A stretch of 64,000 bases of DNA, taken from NCBI GenBank assembly GCA_030998015.1, contig JARWMV010000233.1:62001-126000 (forward strand). Direction: 5' to 3'. Origin of the DNA: Ceratorhiza oryzae-sativae (Eukaryota; Basidiomycota; Agaricomycetes; Cantharellales; Ceratobasidiaceae). Shown here one piece after another: positions 36,459 to 46,273 of this stretch; the stretch's first letter is position 1, and each line of letters opens with the position of its first letter. The notes below the pieces were generated by a model. The model did not search any database. It was given only the letters and a program-made list of their open reading frames with translations, and was not told the DNA's origin. The translations under genes were made by a program, and so were the position numbers.

Positions 36459-37650
36459 TTACCAGCGATTGGGGCAGTTTTTAAATTTGTGTCTAGAATC
36501 ACCGCATTCAGGGGATTGTCCTGCCTTCCTGTGCCTCTCCTGGATCTCCACTGTCACACAGCTGTATGATCTTGTGCTTGTGGGTTTGGAAGTGCTTAGC
36601 AACAAGGATTTGGAGGTTGACTGTATTTCTTTGTGGGACTCGAAGAGTGTGTTGTCAGTATGGCAGGCAATACTAATCAGCTCATCCAAACTGGTGATGC
36701 TCCGACCTATGGTGTGTGCTCACTCAGCTTGCTGTGGACGAAGGGCTTGAGACCTCAGCAGAATGCAGCCATCAGAGCGCTGTCAGACCATTCCAGCTCT
36801 CCTGCAATGACCCTAAATTCCGTGGCAAAGTTGCTGGCAGAGCCTGTTTGTTTCAGCTTGTTGATTAATTGCTCAGCAACCTGCATGGCTGAAGGATCAG
36901 ACCAATTGGCAAGCAATCCGGTTTCAAATCATCCCAACTGTCTATCAGCGGATCCTGGTCTCCCACAAGCAGTTTGTCAACGTAGTTTTGGCCACATTGT
37001 TTGGGGATGCCCTCCTTCAGGTTCATCAGCACATACATGATCCCGGAATTGCCTGTGGGAAAGCTAAAGAGGTTGTCAAAACAGTATGTTTGGTAGTCAA
37101 GGATGAAGGACTTTGCTGTGTTCCCCTTCTTGCCACTGTACTTCTCCAGAGCAGGAATCTTTGAATTTTCCTGCAGGGGAGCAGGGGTTTGCGTTGCTGC
37201 AGGCACAGCATGCTCCAGAGAAAGTGTGAGGGCGTGGGTGAGGACATTGGCAATGTTATTCATGGTGCGCACATCCTCCAGCTCTTTTGTCTCTTGCTCA
37301 GGTGCAGGAGTCCAATGCAGGCCGTCAGCGCTGAGTGGAATGGGTTGTGGAGGTGTGCTTGTGCGCAAGGGAGGGGGAGAAGCTACTGGGCTGCATTTCT
37401 GGTGCTCTGGTGTGGTGAGAAACTCAAGTGATCACTGGGGCGGTGCGGAAGGTCACTTTGCTTGGCTGGGATGGTGTGTGGATGTTCCTATGGGGTCAAA
37501 CTCCAATGCACCTTGCTCTGCTAGACTGCTGGGTGCATGTTGACCTTTTTTATCATCCTCCTCTGTTCTGGGTGCCATCTTGGGCTGCCTGAGTGGGGCC
37601 TGAGGGATCTTCTGACCAAAATCTGGTTGGGATTGCATGGTCTCTGTATG
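36459..37650 (-). pseudogene. Gag of the gypsy element, with a damaged zinc knuckle
   Basis: Open minus-strand pieces 37650-37453, 37368-36865 and 36689-36459 give a Pro/Gln-rich N-terminus, a capsid-like helical region (KYSGKKGNTAKSFILDY) and a C-terminal zinc knuckle. The knuckle reads SPECGDSRHKFKNC, so the first metal-binding cysteine has become serine. Frame changes separate the pieces. Gag would form the particle in which reverse transcription occurs. Confidence 0.7.
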
Positions 37651-37676
37651 CTGATCCAGTGACCAGCAATGGTTTG

Positions 37677-38086
37677 TGTCAGAGCCAACAACCTGAACAA
37701 CAATGCCTAACATTTGTGAGGCAAGGGCACACCTATAGGCTATAACAGCCAAAGGTCAAACCGCAACATCTAAGGGTGGATGTGCAGTGAAGGGCAGGGG
37801 TGCAACAACATGCAAGGATGTATAAGAGGTGCACTTGTGCTAAAGAGGACTGGGCAAGTACTGCTAGGCTTGGTGACCACATAGGTAGAGGGGATGTTGA
37901 CAGGAGGTCAAGTTCTGAGGCTTAAGGCTCTCAGACTCTCCCTTATATATTCATAGGGGTTGGTACATGTGAAATACAAAGTTGTACAATTTATAAAAGT
38001 GGTGCCACATCACAGAATATGCTGGAATCTATCAACAATGGTCAACCACAACAAGGTCATGTGACTGAGTCAATAATTCTATGTCA
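37677..38086 (+). repeat. Dispersed ~410-bp repeat (copy 2)
   Basis: Matches 20828-21240 along its whole length (see that entry). Here it lies exactly between the 5' LTR and gag of the minus-strand gypsy element, so it may be part of that element's leader, or an LTR-like element inserted there. It starts TGTCAGAGCC and ends TCTATGTCA, overlapping by five bases the start of the LTR at 38082. Confidence 0.6.
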
Positions 38087-38461
38087 CAACTGTCGATGTG
38101 TAGACAGCTGGGGGAAATCCCTAGAGGGAAATACTGAGTCTCAGAGTAGTGGAATGGGTGAATAGATGAGGTAAAGTGCTCTGGAGACCAGAGACCCTTC
38201 ACAGACTTGCTTAAATACTATTTGGGGCAAAGATGGCAAGCGACACGTAAGTACAAGTTTTGGCTAACACGGTACAAGCGACGGGAAGCAAGTGTAAGCG
38301 AGTATAAGCAAGAATAGGGAAGGGCAAGTGACACAAGCAAAAGTAGGCAAAGATGGGAGCACATGCACAAGTACACATTGCAATGAGCAGGCAAGATCAA
38401 GGAAACACAAGAGGCATATCACAAATGAAATCAATAACATGTCAGGAGCAGGGCTTGTGGC
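38082..38461 (-). mobile_element. Ty3/gypsy LTR family 2, copy G (reverse; 5' LTR)
   Basis: Runs from TGTCACAACTGTCG to GGGCTTGTGGCA. Orientation and position make it the 5' LTR of the minus-strand element. The outer end shows TGGCA in place of TGACA, a single change from the family end. Confidence 0.75.
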
Positions 38462-40080
38462 AATAACTTGCTCAACATGTTGAGCAAGTGAAGACTGTCC
38501 ATTAGGATGGATTGCCTGTGCAAAGTGCAGTACAGACTTGTTGATGCTACTAAGTGTCCTGTGCTTGTCAATCTGCATGCCTGGCAATACATGGTCTGAA
38601 CCCTGTATAGGGTGGTTGTAATCATGCTTGAGAAGCATGCCAATGCAGATCACCTATTGGTGAGCCATAGACCTGTATTCATGAGGCACAAGGCATCCCT
38701 GTTGTAATAGGCCTTGCTGGAGGCTAAAGAGGGTCACATAGACAAAGGTCATGGATGGTCTGTTAAAAATGGAGTGTATTTCTTGTGCATTGTGCACATG
38801 CCATGAGGCTGCCCCTTTGGGGTTGTTATTATTGACCACCCATCATGGTCCTTGTTTGAGGGACACTCCCTCAAAGCTTGCTACATCCACCCTTCAGCCA
38901 GACTTTGAACAGAACTGTGTCCACCTGCTGCAACCACAGCTGAAACCGAACCTAGTACCACCCTGGGGTGCATATCTGTTGCTTGAGAGCAACTCATCTG
39001 TCAGTCTGCACTTCAGACTGCTTGAGGGATCCATCTTGGGCTCTCCCGAGGCTCCTGGCTGGCCCAGGGGTACTGGTGTAACCTCTGGTATCAGCCTATC
39101 TGCAGCCTTGGATTGGGTATAGCTGTGAAACATGGCGCTCCCACACAGATTTGTGGGGAGGTCTCAGGTCACTCCCAAGTATGTATGTGTGCCCTGCAAA
39201 GGGCATAACACAGGAGGTACTGGCAGGGCTGGTGCAGTGGGTGCCACCTTTGTGGGTGCAGTGGTAGGGGCCAGCAACACTGGCACATAGGTTGAGTGGC
39301 TGGTTGAGCTGGTGGCACAGGTTGAGCTGATGGCACAGGTTGAGCTGATGATGGGTTCATCAGCACCTCTGCATAGAGGTCATCCCCCTCCTCCTTGTAG
39401 TATAACAGGTCTTTGTACAGACCTGGGCCCTCTCTTGGCAGCACTGTAGAACTTGGTGTCAAGTAATCCTGCAAGCAGGATTGGTGCAGCTCATCAATCT
39501 GTTTGATGAGGTCTTTGCTATCAAGTCACTATTGCTCATGCTCCTTGTCAAGTGTGTCTTCAGCTTGGCAAACTGCTCAATGGTATGTTGATATATACTT
39601 GCAGAGATCCTTCATATCCACATGTAACTCTTCCACCATCTTTTGGATGATGGTATAAAATTCCCACACATTGTGGGGTGGGTTTCCTCTCAAGACATCT
39701 CAAGCATTTGCTATGCCCAAGTCAATTCCATGTGTAGTTGTGCAATCTTCATTTGTAATTGGACAGTTTCCAATTGCCTGTTAGCTGTGTAATCAGCTTG
39801 AACAGTAGTACTGCTCACCTGGTAGCTGTGAGGGCCTGTTACTCTAGCATCTTCACTGGTACCCATTGTTACATTGGTGTTGACATTGACACTAGCCAAC
39901 ATTGTTGCTGGTGCATGTAGCCCATGTTGGTGGGCAGTTTTCCTGACTGGAGTCCCAGTTGGGGGATTCACATTGGCATTTGGCACAGGAGGTGTCATTG
40001 CTATTGATGACAAGTGTATGCTGGCTCAAAATTTGCCTGTGCTCTCTTACATCTGGGAAGTGGGAATTTGCTCCATAAGT
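38462..40080 (-). pseudogene. Decayed minus-strand coding sequence, unidentified
   Basis: Open minus-strand segments at 40013-39711 (Thr/Asn/Val-rich then a Gln-rich helix), 39474-39169 (with a short AQPVP repeat), 39133-38894 (Pro/Gly/Ser-rich) and 38839-38460 read like pieces of one protein broken by stops. No domain is recognised. The gypsy 5' LTR abuts its 3' side. Confidence 0.35.
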
Positions 40081-40459
40081 ATTTCAATCTGATTTCAATA
40101 ACCCACTTGCCTTATGGGACCTTTGTAAGTGCTTTGGGTGGACAAGACATATGTACAACAGTGCAAACTACTGCAAATCAAACAATGCAAGGTATGAATT
40201 GCTTCAAATATACCATTGCTTGTTGAGCAGTCATTGAAAATCCACCTTGGTGGATGTACATTACTGTAGATCAGCACAGGCAAGCTGAGATCACTTCAAA
40301 TCACTTCAAGTCACCCAAATCACCCAAACCACTCAAATCACCCACATTGCTGGAAATCACTTCAGATCACCTTCAAGCACACCAAATCCCACACTAATCA
40401 CACTCCAAATTGGGATATGCCTTATTTTGGAAAAATATCTAAAATCAATAAACCTGCTC

Positions 40460-40570
40460 AAAAAAAGTCAAAAAACATTGGACAAGGGGGGAGTTGAACA
40501 TGTGACCTCTGATCAATGAGCTTACATCAGCAAGAGGGGATGGGTGATCTACCAATTAGACTAACCAGCC
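40460..40570 (-). ncRNA. tRNA-like Pol III transcription unit in left arm (mirror copy)
   Basis: Exact inverted counterpart of 41538-41648, so the two units point outward from the centre of the palindrome. A and B boxes and both T tracts are preserved. Confidence 0.5.
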
Positions 40571-41537
40571 TTAAAACTGTATCAGCACTCAGGACCACAA
40601 CCTTAATGCACATGAAGTTTGGGAGGCTGATAGCAGCCCAGGACTTGAGATATAAAAATATTGAAAAATACTGGCTGGTTGAGAAAAGTGGAAGCTACAG
40701 GTGGGTGGTCAAGGGATAGCCATACATGGTCACATTTTTGAGCAAAAAAGGAAACAATATTGAACAGGCTAGAAACACCCCAGGAGGCTTTCTGAATATT
40801 GGGTAAAATATGCAAACCAGTAGTTCAATACTGAAAGCAGCTTATATTAAATTTTGAAGAATTGAATAACAGCTGGTTGTCTCTGCAAAAATTGAGCAGT
40901 AATTGTTGGATGAAATTCAGCCCCTTCTGAGTAGCCATGACAGCCCAGGAAATTATGGTCAACTATGACAATCTGAATCATATTTTGAGTATTTATGCTG
41001 TATTTATCACTTTGCTCCTCAAAAGGTCGGCCACTTGACTTAGTAAAATTTTGGCTAAGTCTGGTTACCCACTACAGCTAACTCCTTGAGGAGCAAAGTG
41101 ATAAATACAGCATAAATACTCAAAATATGATTCAGATTGTCATAGTTGACCATAATTTCCTGGGCTGTCATGGCTACTCAGAAGGGGCTGAATTTCATCC
41201 AACAATTACTGCTCAATTTTTGCAGAGACAACCAGCTGTTATTCAATTCTTCAAAATTTAATATAAGCTGCTTTCAGTATTGAACTACTGGTTTGCATAT
41301 TTTACCCAATATTCAGAAAGCCTCCTGGGGTGTTTCTAGCCTGTTCAATATTGTTTCCTTTTTTGCTCAAAAATGTGACCATGTATGGCTATCCCTTGAC
41401 CACCCACCTGTAGCTTCCACTTTTCTCAACCAGCCAGTATTTTTCAATATTTTTATATCTCAAGTCCTGGGCTGCTATCAGCCTCCCAAACTTCATGTGC
41501 ATTAAGGTTGTGGTCCTGAGTGCTGATACAGTTTTAA

Positions 41538-41648
41538 GGCTGGTTAGTCTAATTGGTAGATCACCCATCCCCTCTTGCTGATGTAAGCTCATTGATCAGA
41601 GGTCACATGTTCAACTCCCCCCTTGTCCAATGTTTTTTGACTTTTTTT
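41538..41648 (+). ncRNA. tRNA-like Pol III transcription unit in right arm
   Basis: An A-box-like TTAGTCTAATTGGTAGA (41543-41559) and a B-box-like GTTCAACTCC (41609-41618) are about 55 bases apart, as in a tRNA with a long variable region. TTTTTT (41633-41638) and T7 (41642-41648) follow as Pol III terminators. The D-stem halves still pair with wobble, but the T-stem and acceptor stem do not, so this is not a working tRNA. A tRNA-derived SINE head or tRNA pseudogene fits best. Confidence 0.5.
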
Positions 41649-42689
41649 GAGCAGGTTTATTGATTTTAGATATTTTTCCAAAATAAGGCATATCCCAATT
41701 TGGAGTGTGATTAGTGTGGGATTTGGTGTGCTTGAAGGTGATCTGAAGTGATTTCCAGCAATGTGGGTGATTTGAGTGGTTTGGGTGATTTGGGTGACTT
41801 GAAGTGATTTGAAGTGATCTCAGCTTGCCTGTGCTGATCTACAGTAATGTACATCCACCAAGGTGGATTTTCAATGACCTTCAGGATTGTATTATGTTTC
41901 TAATGTGCTCACAGTGCTGCTAAACATGGACTTGCCTTATGTGGCACTTTGGGTAGTTTTCCTACTTACAACACCTTTCCAGGCCCCCTGTTATGGATTA
42001 CTAACATTTTTCTATTATTTTAGTCTGCTCTGCCAAACTGAAGCAATGCCCCTGTAATTTTTTTGAAATTAAATGAATTTGTAGGCATCTGAATTTGTAC
42101 TATTTGTGTTCCATTAAATAATACACAATCTCCTCTTTCCAACACATATTTTATTGTGATTTTATTAAGAACTTAGAGAGATATAGAGGTTGTGATATTT
42201 CTGCTTATCAGGAGATATTGATTACAACATCGCACTGCTCATATCTCGGCAACCGCTTACGCTATCAAAGCGATCTTACGCTCTATCGATAGCTAATCTT
42301 CGGCAGTATCTGCTGCCCGAAGATCGTCGCGATCTACCAGATCCTCGCGCCGGAATGGCCCGAAGATCATTAGAATCTTACTGGACCATCAATCAAGGTC
42401 TAATGACTCCAGTGAGTCAGGAGAGCCTTCCAAATTGATCCAGAAGCTTCTCTGACTCACTTTATGACTCACTGAGATGTAGCCTCTGTTCATGACATGT
42501 ATATACTATGATAATATGATCTACAAACCAATAGCAGGTCTCAGATGCATCAATGCCTTTGATCCACACCCTGTCTTTACTCTTTTATCCTATACTGTGC
42601 TAGGGTGTATCCCAAGTATAGCAGTACCCTCTTTTGATGATTGCACTGGCATGCATGCATCTATTTGGCTCTGGAATGCCCTCCTCAGG

Positions 42690-42826
42690 GTATAAAAGGT
42701 CCTGCTCTGAGGCCCTTCCAGACCACCCTCCTCTACTCAACCCAGACTGGTTATTGGTTTCTTTTCTCTTTCTATTTCTCTTGTCTGTGTGTGATTTCTT
42801 ATATGACTACTACTGAGGAATAAAGT
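42690..42826 (+). promoter_or_regulatory. LTR promoter and poly-A signal (outer family-1 LTR)
   Basis: GGTATAAAAGG at about 42690 is a good TATA box, followed about 130 bases on by AATAAAG, with a pyrimidine-rich stretch between. The pair is kept in the copies at 43.5-43.7 kb and 46.7-46.9 kb, where it lies on the minus strand. It would define the U3/R border and the R/U5 end of the LTR. Confidence 0.6.
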
Positions 42827-43071
42827 ACCATATTAGTTGTATACTGTCTGAGTCATTGTATCTTATATACAGAGATATATAAGGATACAATATTGCCTGA
42901 TTGAGCGTGACATTAAGTACCAGCTATTAGAGGAAATCTAAGTACCTGTAGCTGAGGAAGTACACTCATTAGGCAGCCCACCATCTATCCTATAAGCTAT
43001 CGCTTAAGTCTAGTATTAAGATTAGTATCAGTTAGTCCAAGTGACTAGGGCTGAACTACATTTATGATATC

Positions 43072-44381
43072 TGTTACAGGTCAGGGTACACTAGGATATC
43101 TAGAGCTTAAGAAAAAGTAGATATGTTAGTATACACTAATCATACTCAATACTTCTTAGACTATGGTAAGAAGGCTCAAAGTAGTTGCAATGCAATCAAG
43201 TAACACTCAAGGTAGTCTTAATCTTTCACAGTGTAAACTGACTAATTTATAGGTATAAAGAGCAAGACTGCTATGGTCAGGTTCCCTTAGATATCTTAAA
43301 TGTAGTTCAGCCCTAGTGGCTTGGACTAACTGATACTAATCTTAATACTAGACTTAAGCGATAGCTTATAGGATAGATGGTGGGCTGCCTAATGCATGTA
43401 CTTCCTCAGCTACAGGTACTTAGATTTCCTCTAATAGCTGGTACTTAATGTCATGCTCAATCAGGCAATATTGTATCCTTATATATCTCTGTATATAAGA
43501 TACAATGACTGAGACAGTATATAACTAATATGGTAATTTATTCCTCAGTACTAGTTATATAAGAAATCACACACAGACAAGAGAAATAGAAAGAGAAAAA
43601 GAAACCAATAGCCAGTCTGGGTTGAGTAGAGGAGGGAAGGTGGTCTGGAAGGGCCTCAGAGGAGGTCCTTTTATACCCTGAGGAGGGCATTCCAGAGCCA
43701 AATAGATACATGCATGCCAGTGCAATCATCAAAAGAGGGTACTGCTATACTTGGGGTACACTCTAGCCCAGTATAGGATAAAAGAGTAAAGACAGGGTGT
43801 GGATCAAAGGCATTGATGCATCTGAGACCTGCTATTGGCTTGTAAATCATATTATCATAGTATATACATGTCATGAATGGAGGCTACATCTCAGTGAGTC
43901 ATAAGGTGAGTCAGAGAAGCTTCTGGATCAATTTGGAAGGCTCTCCTGACTCACTGGAGTCATTTGATCTTGATTGATGGTCCAGTAGGATTCCGATGAT
44001 CTTCGGGCCATTCCGGCGCGAGGATCTGGTAGATCGCGACGATCTTCGGGCAGCAGATACTGCCGAAGATTAGCTATCGATAGAGCATAAGATCGCTTTG
44101 ATAGCGTAAGCGGTTGCCGAGATATGAGCGGTGCGATGTTGTAATCAATATCTCCTGATAAGAGGAAATATCGCAACCCCTGTATCTCTCTGAGATCTTA
44201 TTGTAAAATCTTAATAAAATATGCGTTGGAGAGCGGGAAATTTGTACTATTTAATGGAACGGAAAATAGTACAATTTGGAGTGCATACAAATTCAAGTAT
44301 TTCATAAATAAATTACAGAGGCATTGCTTGAGGTTGGCAGAGCAGACTAAATTAATAGAAATATGTTAGTGATCCATAACA
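43072..44381 (-). mobile_element. 1.3-kb solo LTR (family 1), nested, with exact target duplication
   Basis: This 1,310-bp copy in reverse orientation runs from TGTTACAGGTCAGGG to GATCCATAACA. The preceding ATATC (43067-43071) is repeated at 44382-44386. It inserted into the outer copy of the same family, creating a long inverted repeat of LTR sequence. The CpG-rich central block (near 43990-44130) is well preserved. Confidence 0.9.
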
Positions 44382-44604
44382 ATATCTAAGGGAACCTGAC
44401 CATAGTAGTCTTGATCTTTATACCTATAAATTAGTCAGTTTACACTGTGAAAGATTAAGACTACCTTGAGTGTTACTTGATCACATTGCAACTACTTTGA
44501 GCCTTCTTACTCTAGTCTAAGAAGTATTGAGTTTGATTAGTGTATACTAACATATCTACATTTGCTTAAGCTTTAGATATTCAAGTGTACCCTGACCTGT
44601 AACA

Positions 44605-46230
44605 CTTGGTAGTGCTGCTCCACATTAGGTCAACTACACCTGGACATGCACCAAAATCAATGGCAAGCTTGGACTGGGGCAGTGCAAAATAACCACCTTG
44701 AACAGAATTACAAATGAGTTTGGGATCCATAATGAGATTACCCTGATCATCTGTATTGAGCCAGATACCAGCTGCACACGGTTGAGCATCATCATCATAA
44801 TGATATATGTTCCAAAAATCTCCCCAGGTAGCAGTAAGGTTGCTGCCATATGCAGCACTTGCACCCTGAAATATGAATCAGAGATTTGCACTGAAATATT
44901 GGACACAATAGTTGTACTCACATCACTCTCAGCTTCTGATGTTCCAAATTGGAGGACTCCACTCTCCTCTACAAAGTCATGCAAGCAAAATATTCACAGG
45001 GGCAAGTCATTTATAATGTTTGGCATAAATATCCTATTTGGGAGTTATTAAACAAGAAACAAGCAAAGATGAAACTTACTGAGGCTTTCTCCATCTTGTC
45101 AATAAACTTAATATAATCCTCCTTTGTTCTGCTCCCTTTCCTCCTGAGCTTGTAGAGACCAAGGCGATGTAGTGCCTCATAGCCTTGCCTCCACCCCTCT
45201 GCAAACATGACACCACCTATATGTGAAAACCATAAGTAGATAATGATAAAATCTAAATCTATAATCATCTGTACCCTGAAGTGATCCATTATCAACCTTG
45301 TAAAATAACCACCCAAGGTCATGTAGGTGGCATGCCAAAAATTTCATGTCCTCTAATTCCTCAGGTGACAACTCATTGTAAGTTTGAAACCTAGCAGCAA
45401 AAACTAGATGTTTCCTGCCATCAGATTCAGTGTGATACCCATAGGTAGTACTGTGTGTGAGCAGTGTCCATCCTTCAAGCTGACAACACTCTTCAGAAAG
45501 ATCAGGTGCCTTCCCCTCATATACTGCAGGATTGCTCCCTCCACAGTGCTCAGTTTGGTGGCCTATATCAACAAAAAAGACATGTCCATCTTTTGAGATT
45601 GTTTTGCCATTCTTCCTGACGATGTCTGCCTCCTCAAGGACCTTCTCCTTGCTCCAGTTCAAAACCTCCTCAATTTCAGCCTCAGCACAACTGAAGAGGA
45701 GCAGGTTATGTGCATTTTTGATCTCTAAAATTCTGTCAGAAAATAAAGGCACCAAAAAAAAAGTAAATGATTGTACTTTGTGCCTTCTTTTTCTTCACCA
45801 ATCAGCACTTTCTTTCTTGCTCTTGTGCCAGAGTCAGCACATCAGCTTTGTCTGCCTCATCATCTGGGCTGTCTCGATCATCCTATAGTGATTTGTGAGT
45901 GTTTTATATTCATATGTATTGCGCATACAACTAACATTTTGTAGCAAGGTGTCTTTCTCTGGAGGATCAACAACTATAAGCAGAACTGGTTGGTGATTGG
46001 CAAGCTGTGTCAGTGTGATTAGCTGAGTTGTTGTTTTGGAAGGGAGTGGAATAAATAGTGGGAGTGGTGAAGCACTGGTCAATGAGGCAGAGGTTTTGGA
46101 CTTGGTGTATGATGCCAATCCAAACCAGGTCTCCTTGCTCACAAGTGTGTCTTGTTTCAATTTGGTATGCTTTGTTACTGGATGATGTTAGCATTTCACA
46201 TGTGTAAATTTCATTTTAAGCTTACCTCAT
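44605..46230 (-). pseudogene. TET/JBP-type 2-oxoglutarate/Fe(II) dioxygenase, 3' end removed by an LTR
   Basis: TET/JBP enzymes oxidise 5-methylcytosine or thymine in DNA, and fungi carry expanded, transposon-linked families. Four exons splice cleanly with GT..AG borders and no stop: 45732-45275, 45216-45080, 44966-44922 and 44865-44605. Earlier pieces (46195-45960, 45886-45810) are less certain. The last exon has the expected double-stranded beta-helix pattern: YGSNLTATWGDFW, then the metal-binding HxD in NIYHYDDD (near 44795), then GGYFALP and IDFGACPGVVDLMW. The upstream exons give GWRQGYEALHRLGLYKL, also typical of fungal members. The sequence stops at SSTTK, exactly where the 1.3-kb LTR ends, so the distal metal-binding His and the oxoglutarate-binding Arg are missing. 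The family call is made from motif order, without a search. This copy cannot make a complete enzyme. Confidence 0.6.
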
Positions 46231-46273
46231 GGTTGAATATCCAGTTCAAATCTTGCCCTGCATGTACTACTTT

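Larger units (their letters stand above)
34602..38461 (-). mobile_element. Truncated Ty3/gypsy retrotransposon, minus strand
   Basis: In minus-strand order: 5' LTR (38461-38082), a 410-bp segment shared with 20.8 kb, gag (37650-36459), protease (36369-35935), RT (35781-34990) and 3' LTR (34983-34602). RNase H and nearly all of integrase are missing: after the RT connection segment LGFANFYCC the reading jumps to a stretch like LWLAENMLSL, which resembles the integrase N-terminal region. The element therefore carries a large internal deletion. It meets the plus-strand relic tail to tail. Confidence 0.75.
40231..41877. mobile_element. Giant foldback (palindromic) element, 791-bp arms
   Basis: Bases 40231-41022 are repeated in inverted orientation at 41086-41877, with a 63-base centre at 41023-41085. 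Every stretch I compared is identical. Outer ends read TCATTGAAAATCCACC, and just inside lies the small palindrome ATCCACCTTGGTGGAT, then repeated AATCACC/CTTCAA words. Each arm holds a tRNA-like Pol III promoter. No transposase and no obvious target duplication are present. It may be a non-autonomous foldback element, two SINE-like copies joined head to head, or a sequencing/assembly artefact of the hairpin type; the distinct 63-base centre and different outer flanks argue mildly against an artefact. Confidence 0.85.
41989..44604 (+). mobile_element. 1.3-kb LTR (family 1), outer copy, split by a nested LTR
   Basis: It starts TGTTATGGATTACTAACA at 41989, runs to 43071, is interrupted by an inverted copy (43072-44381), resumes at 44382-44386 (the target duplication) and ends CCTGACCTGTAACA at 44604. 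TGTTA..TAACA ends match. The LTR has a TATA box (GGTATAAAAGG, near 42690) and a poly-A signal (AATAAAG, near 42819). The right end lies inside the catalytic exon of the TET-like gene. The flanking pentamers (CCCCC and CTTGG) do not match, so one flank has been lost or recombined. An LTR of this length suggests a large retroelement elsewhere in the genome; no internal domains are present here. Confidence 0.8.

Noticed and set aside
38470..38490. Short palindrome GCTCAACATGTTGAGC as a regulatory site
   Set aside because: An isolated 16-base palindrome in decayed sequence with no gene start nearby; could be chance.
40516..40815. Matching open frames of 67 and 70 residues in the palindrome arms
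   Set aside because: They are identical only because the arms are identical, and they overlap the tRNA-like unit. No protein features.
41538..41625. A functional tRNA gene
   Set aside because: A and B boxes and terminator are present, but the acceptor and T stems do not pair and no seven-base anticodon loop is clear.
43928..44176. Conserved ~82-residue open frame in all four 1.3-kb LTR copies (also 42194-42438, 47108-47374, 63576-63824)
   Set aside because: It has no in-frame ATG (it opens with TTG, preceded by a TAA), copy 1 has a TGA at the second codon, and changes follow CpG decay. I treat it as a CpG-rich noncoding block.
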